Below are positions 1-6,331 of a stretch of DNA of 10,313 nucleotides, in pieces. The translations under genes were made by a program, and so were the position numbers. The notes beneath the pieces are model-generated. The model saw only the letters and a program-made list of their open reading frames with translations, was not told the DNA's origin and ran no database searches. The first letter of the stretch is position 1; the number at the start of each line of letters is the position of its first letter. The stretch comes from DHVE2 group archaeon (lineage in GTDB: Archaea > Thermoplasmatota > Thermoplasmata > Thermoplasmatales > Aciduliprofundaceae): positions 1 to 10,313 of the forward strand of contig WAOZ01000209.1 of the NCBI GenBank assembly GCA_015520975.1. The letters run 5' to 3'.

Positions 1-1081
1 AAATCAGAAATACCATTTCGTACCCAGATACAAATAAACTGGGCACCAGCGGCCCGAGCAAGCCGCCCACTCTACCAGCGGAATTTGCAAATCCCGCGCC
101 TGTTCCGCGAATCTCAGTTTTGTAAATTTCAGGAGTTATTGCATAGAGCGCACCCCACGCGCCCAGATCGAAGAACGATAGAAGAATCATCCCCACCATT
201 GCCATTTCTGCAATCGCTATGCCTGTTATGAAAACAAATGTGGATATGCCTGTGAGGGCTATAAACGAAAAAAGCACTTTTTTCCGTCCTATTTTCTCAA
301 CGAGATACGCAGCGGTCAAAAATCCCGGTATCTGGAAAAGATACGAGATCATAACGAATTGGTATGATCTGATAAGCGGATAGTAATCGGAAACTATGCT
401 GGGTAACCATCCAAACACGCCATAATAGGCAAAGGCCATACCAAACCATACAATCCACAGCCAGAATGTATGCCTGTGCCTTAGCACTTCCCAGATTTTA
501 ACCTTTGTTTGATGCTTAACTTTCACCACAAGTTTGGATTCGGGAAGTTTGATGCTGAGTGGAATGAGCACGAGCCAGATGAGCGCAACCAGGTAGTAAT
601 TTTTCCAGTCCGCGCCAAGACCGGGCAGCATTAGATACGCCAATAAGGAGCCCAGAACCCACCCGTATGTCCAGAAACTGTCAAGAAGCACGACCATTCT
701 GCCGCGCACAGCGGGCGGCGAATTTTCGCTAACTATGGTGCTCAGGATAGGTAGCACGATACCGAATCCCAGACCCGCGAAAAATCTGAGCACGAAGAAC
801 ATCCAGTACGAGGAGCTGAAATACAGTAGCACGGTGGCAACAATATGGATGGGTGTGGCAATTACGACCATTTTTCTTCTTCCGAACCTATCTGAGAAAT
901 GCCCGAATATGAACGAACCGATGAACCATCCTATGAAAGTTATGGAAAACAAAAGTCCGTATTCAAATTTGCTTACATTCAGAGATTCAATGATGTTCTT
1001 GCCTGTGAAGGATATCACACCCATATTGTACGCAACGGAGGCCCAGAAAAGCCCGGGAACCATCAGTTTGCGATATCTCAT
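1..1081 (-). CDS. Major facilitator superfamily transporter, sugar/organic-acid porter type (3' end missing)
   Basis: This is a multi-pass inner-membrane secondary transporter; the substrate cannot be told from sequence. I read it by translating the reverse complement from ATG at 1081, which gives 360 residues without a stop before the window edge. Seen: alternating hydrophobic segments; the MFS loop 2-3 motif GHFSDRFGRRK at residues 60-70; a second, degenerate copy with EKIGRKK near residues 262-268 between the halves' helices; RGRMVVLL near 126-133; and a PEIYKTEIRGTGAGFANSAGR stretch around 317-337, which matches the PExY...RGTG motif of the sugar-porter/SVOP/NiaP-like branch. About 80-100 residues (the last helices and the C-terminus) should lie beyond the left edge. 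No clear Shine-Dalgarno precedes ATG 1081, but a TATA-like box sits about 40 bases upstream. It is transcribed divergently from folC, and no functional link is evident. Confidence 0.9.
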   Translation of the reverse strand, partial: MRYRKLMVPGLFWASVAYNMGVISFTGKNIIESLNVSKFEYGLLFSITFIGWFIGSFIFGHFSDRFGRRKMVVIATPIHIVATVLLYFSSSYWMFFVLRFFAGLGFGIVLPILSTIVSENSPPAVRGRMVVLLDSFWTYGWVLGSLLAYLMLPGLGADWKNYYLVALIWLVLIPLSIKLPESKLVVKVKHQTKVKIWEVLRHRHTFWLWIVWFGMAFAYYGVFGWLPSIVSDYYPLIRSYQFVMISYLFQIPGFLTAAYLVEKIGRKKVLFSFIALTGISTFVFITGIAIAEMAMVGMILLSFFDLGAWGALYAITPEIYKTEIRGTGAGFANSAGRVGGLLGPLVPSLFVSGYEMVFLI

Positions 1082-1120
1082 ACGGAGGCATGGCAAATAC
1101 CATTAAGAAACTTTGGGAAG

Positions 1121-1130
1121 GTTTTTAACT
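1121..1130. promoter_or_regulatory. Shared TATA-like element between the MFS transporter and folC
   Basis: The near-symmetric GTTTTTAACT (AGTTAAAAAC on the other strand) is the only TATA-like stretch in the 71-base divergent gap. On the plus strand it lies about 25-30 bases before the folC ATG, which would make folC nearly leaderless. On the minus strand it predicts a start about 15 bases ahead of the transporter ATG. Transcription starts are inferred from the usual archaeal spacing, not seen. Confidence 0.45.
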
Positions 1131-1152
1131 CTGTTCTGTATGTAGATTTCCA

Positions 1153-2424
1153 ATGGAGCCTCCAGAAATAAAATATCTGTACAATCTGAGACGATTCGGG
1201 ATGAAACTGGACCTTACCATAATGAATGAATTCGTATCCCTCTTAGGCAACCCTCACGAGAATTTCAGAAGCGTTCATGTTGCCGGAACCAACGGCAAAG
1301 GTTCGGTATGCGCATACACATACTCAATACTCAGGCAGAGATTCAGCACCGGCCTCTACACTTCACCCCATCTGGTACGCTTTAACGAGAGAATAGTGGT
1401 TGACGATGAAGAAATCGATGATGAATATGTAATCTCTTTCGTAAAAAAATACAAACCTCTTATAGAGAGACTTTCCATCGAGAACAGAAATCCCACCTTT
1501 TTTGAGGTGACCACCGGGCTTGCATTTCAGTATTTTGCGTTAAAAAATGTGGATTTTGGCGTTTTTGAGGTGGGGCTCGGCGGGCGTCTCGATGCAACAA
1601 ATGTTCTGCACCCCGAGGTCTCAGCCATTGTTACCATCGATTATGACCACACGCACATTCTCGGAGACACCCTTGAAAAAATCGCTGCAGAGAAAGCAGG
1701 CATAATAAAGCCAAATATCCCTGTGGTGGTGGGCGAAAACAAGCAGAGTGCAGTAAAAGTTATAAAGGAAGTCGCTTCAAAAAGCTCGGCACCGTACCAC
1801 AACATACACGATGAATGCTCGTGGGATATAGAGCAAATGAGCTTTCAGGGGACAAAATTCTCCGTATCCACACCTTTAAGAGTTTACAATCTCACAACAC
1901 CGTTGGCAGGTGCGCATCAGGTTCTCAACGCCGTTGTTTCCGTGAGAATCGCGGAAATTCTGAGCGAAAATACCACATTGACGAAGAGCGACATTGAAAA
2001 AGGTATTGGCGGAACAAAGTGGCGTGATCGGTTTGAAGTAAAGCGAAACGATCCACTGCTGATTTTTGATTCTGCACATAATCCTGCGGGGGCTCGTGCC
2101 CTCGTTGAGACCGTGAAAAAATTGCACCCAGAAAAATTCACCCTGCTTTTCTCGATGGTTTCAGGAAAGAATATTCACACCGTGCTCTCTCTGCTCAAAG
2201 AAATCGCAGATACCATCGTTGTCACTGAAATAAACTACGAGCGCAGGCGTTTACCTCTGAAAGAAATAGAGGCGGAGGCGAAAAAGATATTTGAAAATGT
2301 TGTGGCAATAAAGGAGCCGTGCCGTGCACTTCAATACATCATTGACTACGGGAAAGACTCCATCGCAACGGGAAGCATTTATCTTCTGGGGGAGCTGGAA
2401 CAATGCCTAAGGTCATTGCGGTGA
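1153..2424 (+). CDS. folC: Folylpolyglutamate synthase / dihydrofolate synthase family (Mur ligase) protein
   Basis: This cytoplasmic ATP-dependent ligase joins glutamate to a folate or, in some archaea, a related pterin cofactor; the exact archaeal substrate cannot be decided here. The 423 residues match the usual FolC length. Seen: the N-terminal YLYNLRRFGMKLDL stretch at residues 8-21, typical of the family start and supporting ATG 1153; the P-loop HVAGTNGKGS at 42-51; SPHLVRFNERI at 71-81; the central-domain EVGLGGRLDATN at 139-150; and the C-terminal-domain motif DSAHNPAGA from 306. No Shine-Dalgarno is visible, consistent with a leaderless message from the TATA-like element just upstream. 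Its 3' end overlaps hflX by 22 bases, so the two are probably co-transcribed. Confidence 0.93.
   Translation: MEPPEIKYLYNLRRFGMKLDLTIMNEFVSLLGNPHENFRSVHVAGTNGKGSVCAYTYSILRQRFSTGLYTSPHLVRFNERIVVDDEEIDDEYVISFVKKYKPLIERLSIENRNPTFFEVTTGLAFQYFALKNVDFGVFEVGLGGRLDATNVLHPEVSAIVTIDYDHTHILGDTLEKIAAEKAGIIKPNIPVVVGENKQSAVKVIKEVASKSSAPYHNIHDECSWDIEQMSFQGTKFSVSTPLRVYNLTTPLAGAHQVLNAVVSVRIAEILSENTTLTKSDIEKGIGGTKWRDRFEVKRNDPLLIFDSAHNPAGARALVETVKKLHPEKFTLLFSMVSGKNIHTVLSLLKEIADTIVVTEINYERRRLPLKEIEAEAKKIFENVVAIKEPCRALQYIIDYGKDSIATGSIYLLGELEQCLRSLR
2388..2394 (+). promoter_or_regulatory. Shine-Dalgarno for hflX, inside folC
   Basis: GGGGGAG ends eight bases before ATG 2403 and lies wholly within the folC coding sequence. 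It supports translation of hflX from this start on a shared message. Confidence 0.6.
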
Positions 2425-3611
2425 TTCAGCATAACGAAAAGGAATTTCTTGATCTTCTGGATTCCATAGACTACGAAATAGCGGAGATTATAAAATACAA
2501 TCCGAAACGGCTGAACACCAGATACTATGTAGGGCATGGAAAGCTTGACAAAATAAAAGAAGCTGTGAAGAATTCAAACGCAGACTTAGTGGTCATAGAC
2601 GGTTTTCTCAAATCATCGCAGTGGTTCCTTCTGGAAAAAGAAATCGGTGTTCCAGTGATGGACAGAGTGCGCCTCATTCTGGAGATTTTCGCCTCACATG
2701 CCAGAAGCAGAGAAGCCATGCTTCAGGTTGAGTACGCACGATTAAAATATGAGATCCCCCGTCTCAGGGAACTTATACACCGCGCCAAACTCAAAGAGCA
2801 TCCGGGATTCATGGCCGGCGGCGAGTACAAGGTGGATGATTATTACGAGATGATATGCCGCCGATTATCCAGAATCCGAAAAAAGATAGAAAAGATAAAG
2901 AAAGAACGCTACGAACGAAGAAAGAGAAGACGCCGCGAAGGCTATATCCTCGTCGGAATAGCAGGATACACAAACTGCGGTAAAAGCACTCTGCTGCACG
3001 CATTAACGGGCAAAGATGTAATCATAGAAGGTAGAATGTTCTCAACGCTTTCAACCCGAACATCAAAAGTGGGCAAAGACAGAATTTTGATAACGGACAC
3101 CGTGGGTTTCGTGGCCGGCATGCCTCCTTGGTTGATTAAGGCATTCGAGCCTACACTGGAGGAGATTTACGAAAGTGATGTGGTTTTGCTTCTCATGGAT
3201 GGAAGCGATGATGTCCCGCTATTCAAGAAAAAAATGGATACAGTAATGGAATACATATCTCCGCATATAAAAGGTGCGCTGATACCCGTCATCAACAAAA
3301 TAGACATCGCCAACGACTTGGATGTAAAAAAAGAACTGGCTTCTCATATCGGTGAACCCATTCTAATTTCCGCAAAAAATGGAACCGGCTTGGATGAACT
3401 CGTTGAAAGAATAAAATCCGAAGGCGGACTGGTAACAGAAATCGTCCTGAATCCAAGCGCCGAATGTTTCAGATACATAGAAAGATTCGGCAGGATATTA
3501 TCAATCGAGTACGACGATTCCACTGTAGTGAAATTTCAGATACGGAGAGGATATCTCAAAGGTTTGAAAAATGTTTGCGGTACTTCCAGTGGAAAGGATG
3601 CTTTGAGGTAG
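2403..3611 (+). CDS. hflX: HflX-type ribosome-associated GTPase
   Basis: HflX GTPases bind the large ribosomal subunit and split or rescue stalled ribosomes. The 402-residue protein has the family order. An N-terminal HflX domain (about residues 1-140) includes VMDRVRLILEIFASHARSRE. It is followed by a Gly-rich turn, HPGFMAGGEYKVDD, where bacterial proteins have a GPGE-type motif. A very basic helical linker (about 150-178) leads to the G domain: G1 GYTNCGKST at 188-196, G3 DTVGF at 232-236, G4 NKID at 298-301 and G5 SAK at 323-325. A short C-terminal domain of about 60 residues follows. G1 has Cys where Ala is usual, and the switch I region reads MFSTLSTRT rather than LFATLDPTT; neither removes a catalytic residue. 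The start overlaps folC and has its own Shine-Dalgarno. The last codons contain an ORB-like palindrome that may belong to an origin next door. Confidence 0.93.
   Translation: MPKVIAVIQHNEKEFLDLLDSIDYEIAEIIKYNPKRLNTRYYVGHGKLDKIKEAVKNSNADLVVIDGFLKSSQWFLLEKEIGVPVMDRVRLILEIFASHARSREAMLQVEYARLKYEIPRLRELIHRAKLKEHPGFMAGGEYKVDDYYEMICRRLSRIRKKIEKIKKERYERRKRRRREGYILVGIAGYTNCGKSTLLHALTGKDVIIEGRMFSTLSTRTSKVGKDRILITDTVGFVAGMPPWLIKAFEPTLEEIYESDVVLLLMDGSDDVPLFKKKMDTVMEYISPHIKGALIPVINKIDIANDLDVKKELASHIGEPILISAKNGTGLDELVERIKSEGGLVTEIVLNPSAECFRYIERFGRILSIEYDDSTVVKFQIRRGYLKGLKNVCGTSSGKDALR
3584..3595 (+). other. ORB-like palindromic core, candidate Orc1/Cdc6 site 1
   Basis: TTCCAGTGGAAA matches, as I recall it, the core of the archaeal origin recognition box (TTCCAGTGGAAAC followed by a G-run in Pyrococcus and relatives). 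It sits in the last codons of hflX, about 100 bases upstream of, and in the same orientation as, the better candidate at the cdc6 start. The G-run after the core is poor here (GGATGCTTTGAGG). It is coding sequence, so chance cannot be excluded. Confidence 0.4.
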
Positions 3612-3697
3612 AGGATATAAGCGTTTTGGTAATCGTGTTGATAACGAAATCTTTTTTTACATCGGGCACATACTCACCTTTGCTTCGGGTGGAAACG
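3612..3697. promoter_or_regulatory. hflX-cdc6 intergenic gap: promoter, possible terminator, possible origin
   Basis: The 86 bases hold an AT-rich stretch with a run of seven T (3652-3658). The run could serve as an archaeal oligo-T terminator for the folC-hflX transcript, as a weak TATA-like promoter region for cdc6 (CGAAAT directly ahead could be a BRE), or as an easily melted element of an origin. The right-hand end is an ORB-like box running into the cdc6 start codon. The roles overlap and the sequence alone does not separate them. Confidence 0.4.
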
Positions 3698-3704
3698 ATG
3701 GGGG
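3684..3704 (+). other. ORB-like element overlapping the cdc6 start, candidate Orc1/Cdc6 site 2
   Basis: The sequence begins TTCGGG and continues TGGAAACGATGGGGG. Against the remembered archaeal ORB consensus (TTCCAG, TGGAAAC, then purine/A positions and a G-string) I count about 18 of 21 matching positions, including the full TGGAAAC core and the G-run. The cdc6 ATG (3698) falls inside it. If real, Orc1/Cdc6 bound here would both mark an origin and cover its own translation/transcription start, giving autoregulation. Confidence 0.5.
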
Positions 3705-4951
3705 AAATGAATGTATTTGAAAAGCATATACGAAAAAACACGCTGTTTCGGGGCAACAGAAATGCCCTTTATCCAGATTATCTGCCAGATAAACTCCCCC
3801 ATCGTGAAAAGGAGATAGATAAACTTGCCGAGATTTTAGTCACAGCATTGAGAGGAGGAAAGCCGTCCAACATACTCATTTTCGGAAAAACGGGAACCGG
3901 GAAGACCGCCGTTGTGAGATTCATAGGGCGAGAACTGAAAAAAGCCGAAAAAGCCTACGGTATGTCAAAAATAGAGTACATTTACATAAACTGCGAAACC
4001 GTGGATACTCCTTATTCCGTGATGCAAACGATCGGAAACCACTTCATAACCGAGTGGAATGAGCGTATTCCGTTCACGGGCTGGCCGATGGATAAGGTGT
4101 TTTCGGTCACGAAAGAGAAAATAGACGAGTGGGGCGGCACGGTAATCGTGGTTCTTGACGAAATAGATAAACTTGTAAGTAAGAGCGGTGATGACATACT
4201 TTATCAAATTCTTCTTCTTGACAACGAAATGTCCAATTCCAATCTCAGCATTATAGGGATATCCAACGAACTCAAATTTACGGATTTACTGGATCCGAGG
4301 GTTCGAAGCAGGCTGACTCAGGAGAAGATGATCTTCGCACCGTACAACGCGTTTCAACTTGAGGACATACTCAGAGAGAGGGTTATGATCGCGGTTCAGG
4401 ATGGTGTAGTGGACGATGTGGTCATAAAAACATGCGCGGCCATTGCGGCGCAGGAACACGGAGATGCCCGGCGCGCGATAGACCTTCTCAGGATATCCAT
4501 AGAGATGGCCGAAAGGGATGGGAGCCCGCGCGTCACAGAGAGACATGTGTATCAGGCCAAGAACAAGATAGAAATGGATTGCGTTGCAGAGGCTATCAAG
4601 ACATTACCGCTGCATTCTAAACTTGTATTGCTCGCAGTTGCCATTTCGGATGAGGCGGGTAAAAGCGAACTAACCACAGGCGAGACTTACGATATTTACA
4701 GAAAACTGAGCAGAAGAGTGGGAATATCACCCCTTACACAGCGCCGAATCTCAGATTTGATCTCAGAAATGGATATGCTTGGGCTCATCAACGCCCAGGT
4801 AAAATCCTTCGGAAGATACGGTAGAACGAAGGTCATAGAACTGGCCTTACCGGTTATGGAAGTTAAAAGACTTGTGCTTGAAGATGAACTTTTAATGGAA
4901 CTGGAGAATGTAAAAGTTGCCGAACAGAAAAAGCTATCTCCCTTCCTCTGA
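3698..4951 (+). CDS. orc1/cdc6: Orc1/Cdc6 replication initiator (AAA+ ATPase)
   Basis: This protein binds origin recognition boxes and helps load the MCM helicase. From ATG 3698 it has 417 residues, the usual archaeal length. An in-frame upstream ATG (3464) would add 78 residues lying in hflX and is rejected; ATG 3707 is a close alternative. Seen: the N-terminal motif YLPDKLPHREKE (about 28-39); Walker A GKTGTGKT at 63-70; Walker B VVLDEID at 151-157; sensor 1 GISN ending at N190; the arginine-finger region DPRVRSRL at 199-206; and sensor 2 GDARRA at 255-260. A C-terminal winged-helix region (about 300-400) contains ISPLTQRRISDLISEMDMLGLI. All ATPase residues are intact, so it should be an active initiator rather than a degenerate paralogue. 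GGGTGG lies five bases before the ATG but is also part of an ORB-like box. The 3' end overlaps the convergent signal peptidase gene by 18 bases. Confidence 0.95.
   Translation: MGEMNVFEKHIRKNTLFRGNRNALYPDYLPDKLPHREKEIDKLAEILVTALRGGKPSNILIFGKTGTGKTAVVRFIGRELKKAEKAYGMSKIEYIYINCETVDTPYSVMQTIGNHFITEWNERIPFTGWPMDKVFSVTKEKIDEWGGTVIVVLDEIDKLVSKSGDDILYQILLLDNEMSNSNLSIIGISNELKFTDLLDPRVRSRLTQEKMIFAPYNAFQLEDILRERVMIAVQDGVVDDVVIKTCAAIAAQEHGDARRAIDLLRISIEMAERDGSPRVTERHVYQAKNKIEMDCVAEAIKTLPLHSKLVLLAVAISDEAGKSELTTGETYDIYRKLSRRVGISPLTQRRISDLISEMDMLGLINAQVKSFGRYGRTKVIELALPVMEVKRLVLEDELLMELENVKVAEQKKLSPFL
3795..3805 (-). other. Inverted 11-base copy of the ORB-like G-run segment
   Basis: TCCCCCATCGT is the exact reverse complement of ACGATGGGGGA at 3695-3705. 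It lacks the TGGAAAC core (TTTTCACG instead) and encodes the conserved KLPHR stretch of Cdc6. It is therefore at best half a box, and may simply be codon-constrained coincidence. Confidence 0.2.
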
Positions 4952-5845
4952 TTTCTCTTCCTCCTCTTCGGGCACCTTTTCTTCCTCGCCATCTTTTTCT
5001 TTGTAATCTTTACGGAAAACGAGTTTTTTAATTTTCATCCATATCTCATGCCTGTGCGCGAGAACATAATCACCGCCTATTGATAGAGCAATTATGCCAG
5101 CAAGGGACATCGCAAGATAGAAATTCGTGCTGGGCGGTATCTCATTCGTGTTAGTCCCCGTGATATAGAGTTTCAGCGCTCCGAACCAAGGCAATTCACC
5201 CCGGGCAACACCGACAATCATATTGAAATTCACCAGCTTTGGACATATTGGCAGAAAACCATCTGCACCGTTCTGGTCATAGGCTGTTGAGCCGTAGACA
5301 ATAAGATTATGGTCACCCATGGTTATGAACCCTTCATCACCCACAATATGGGGGTTGAGATGTTGCATATCCGTGTAGATTATAACGGTTTTTTTCTCGT
5401 AGCCCACATCGTAAATGGTTATGTGATCATTGGCCACATAGAGCCAGCTGGGGTAATTCCCATTTTCAAATCCGCGGATAACCCATCGTTCCCCGTTCCA
5501 TTTCAGATAAACCATGGCACGGTGTATTATGGATCTGCCGTTGTATTTGTAAACGATGACATCGCCGTAATCGCCGTATGTTTTGTATCCCTTTGCGCGT
5601 CCCTCCACATAGGAAATGATATCATCTGGCGAATAGACCCTCTTAACCAGAACAATATCCCCCGTGTCTATGGTACCTATGTGAGAATCATTGCCGTGCA
5701 TCATACTTCCTGATTCTATTACCACTATCGGCGGCCATACCTGGGAATAGGCATAAAGGGATAGAAATATCACCGCCACGATCACTATCGAGATGAGTAT
5801 ATCCTTAACCCCCGACTTTATTTCCTCCTTCGTGCTCTCTTTCAC
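4934..5845 (-). CDS. Signal peptidase I, archaeal/ER type
   Basis: This membrane-bound endopeptidase removes signal peptides from secreted proteins on the outer face of the membrane. From GTG at 5845 it has 303 residues: a short cytoplasmic start, a membrane segment (about 17-34), then VWPPIVVIESGSMMH with the nucleophile Ser47, DTGDIVLVK at 60-68, GDVIVYK at 94-100, IIHRA with His108 in place of the bacterial Lys, and the MGDHN box with Asp178 (Asp190 nearby). The Ser-His-Asp set is that of archaeal and ER enzymes. A second membrane segment (about 243-262) leads to a basic stretch and a very acidic tail rich in Glu. The open frame extends upstream to ATG 5911, but that would put the start beyond the TATA element and add a second hydrophobic run, so I prefer GTG 5845. 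No Shine-Dalgarno is visible. It overlaps the end of cdc6 by 18 bases. Confidence 0.9.
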   Translation of the reverse strand: MKESTKEEIKSGVKDILISIVIVAVIFLSLYAYSQVWPPIVVIESGSMMHGNDSHIGTIDTGDIVLVKRVYSPDDIISYVEGRAKGYKTYGDYGDVIVYKYNGRSIIHRAMVYLKWNGERWVIRGFENGNYPSWLYVANDHITIYDVGYEKKTVIIYTDMQHLNPHIVGDEGFITMGDHNLIVYGSTAYDQNGADGFLPICPKLVNFNMIVGVARGELPWFGALKLYITGTNTNEIPPSTNFYLAMSLAGIIALSIGGDYVLAHRHEIWMKIKKLVFRKDYKEKDGEEEKVPEEEEEKSEEGR

Positions 5846-5892
5846 CAGAGGGGTTAGGCAAATTATGAATAAAAAAGTTTTGAAAGAAAATG

Positions 5893-5902
5893 TATATAAA
5901 TA
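5893..5902. promoter_or_regulatory. Bidirectional TATA box for signal peptidase and eIF5A
   Basis: TATATAAATA is a strong archaeal TATA box and reads TATTTATATA on the other strand. On the plus strand it predicts a start near 5920-5925, giving a 10-15 base leader before eIF5A. On the minus strand it predicts a start near 5870, about 25 bases before the GTG of the signal peptidase. No other TATA candidate of this quality lies in the divergent gap. Confidence 0.6.
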
Positions 5903-5925
5903 CCATTCCAATACCCGTAATGAGT

Positions 5926-5930
5926 GTGAT
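5926..5930 (+). promoter_or_regulatory. Shine-Dalgarno-like GTGAT for eIF5A
   Basis: GTGAT matches the 3' half of the GGAGGTGAT anti-16S pairing sequence and lies four bases before ATG 5935. It favours that start over ATG 5920, which would be essentially leaderless. Confidence 0.4.
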
Positions 5931-5934
5931 AAAA

Positions 5935-6330
5935 ATGTCGTGGAGAGATGTTGAGGTTAGGGAACTTAAAGTGGGAGGTTATATGGTTATTGATGACGAG
6001 CCATGCAAAATCGTGGAGATGACAACGAGCAAGCCGGGGAAGCACGGAGAAGCCAAGGCCAGAATTGTGGCCATCGGAGTATTTGACGGTCAGAAGAGAA
6101 GCACGGTGTATCCCGTGAAGCACAAGGTGAAGGTACCCATAATCGAGAAAAAGGAGGCACAGATTTTAGCGGTTATGGGCGATGAAGTACAGCTTATGGA
6201 TACATCGACATTCGAGACATTTGAACTGCCCATTCCGGAGGAGCTCAAAGACCAGATCGCTCCGGGCAAAAATGTGCAGTACTGGGAAGCAATGGGTAAG
6301 AGAAAGATAATGCGAGTTATGGGAGAATAA
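5935..6330 (+). CDS. eif5A: Translation factor eIF5A (hypusine-containing)
   Basis: This ribosome-binding elongation/termination factor needs hypusine, or its archaeal precursor form, on one lysine. From ATG 5935 the protein is 131 residues, the usual archaeal length, beginning MSWRDVEVRELKVGGYMVID. The hypusine loop TTSKPGKHGEAKA is complete, with the modified residue predicted as Lys36 (the K before HG). The N-terminal SH3-like domain is followed by an OB-fold domain containing AVMGDEVQLMDTSTFETFELPIPEEL. Frames open further upstream (ATG 5920, ATG 5890), but the 5890 start lies within the TATA box and is excluded. The agmatinase start follows one base after the stop codon, so the two form an operon. 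Confidence 0.95.
   Translation: MSWRDVEVRELKVGGYMVIDDEPCKIVEMTTSKPGKHGEAKARIVAIGVFDGQKRSTVYPVKHKVKVPIIEKKEAQILAVMGDEVQLMDTSTFETFELPIPEELKDQIAPGKNVQYWEAMGKRKIMRVMGE
6322..6325 (+). promoter_or_regulatory. Shine-Dalgarno for agmatinase within the eIF5A 3' end
   Basis: GGAG lies in the last codons of eIF5A, six bases ahead of ATG 6332, and fits coupled translation of the second gene. Confidence 0.5.
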
Positions 6331-6331
6331 G

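Noticed and set aside
1148..1157. TTCCAATGGA at the folC start as a further ORB-like box
   Set aside because: It has only a partial core match, no following AAAC or G-run, and is remote from the cdc6 cluster; likely chance.
735..1171. Plus-strand open frames of 123 and 90 codons opposite the transporter
   Set aside because: They are antisense to a clear MFS coding sequence and show no recognisable domain; they are frame shadows.
3464..3697. In-frame 78-residue upstream extension of Cdc6 starting within hflX
   Set aside because: It lies almost wholly in the hflX coding sequence and the intergenic gap, lacks family resemblance, and the 417-residue form from 3698 already has the usual length and N-terminus.
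5309..5713. Plus-strand 134-codon open frame opposite the signal peptidase
   Set aside because: The opposite strand encodes the intact catalytic core of the peptidase, and the frame has no independent signal or domain.
5846..5911. ATG at 5911 as start of the signal peptidase
   Set aside because: It precedes the TATA box that best explains transcription and overlaps the eIF5A promoter. The 22 added residues (MEWYLYTFSFKTFLF...) add an unusual extra hydrophobic run.
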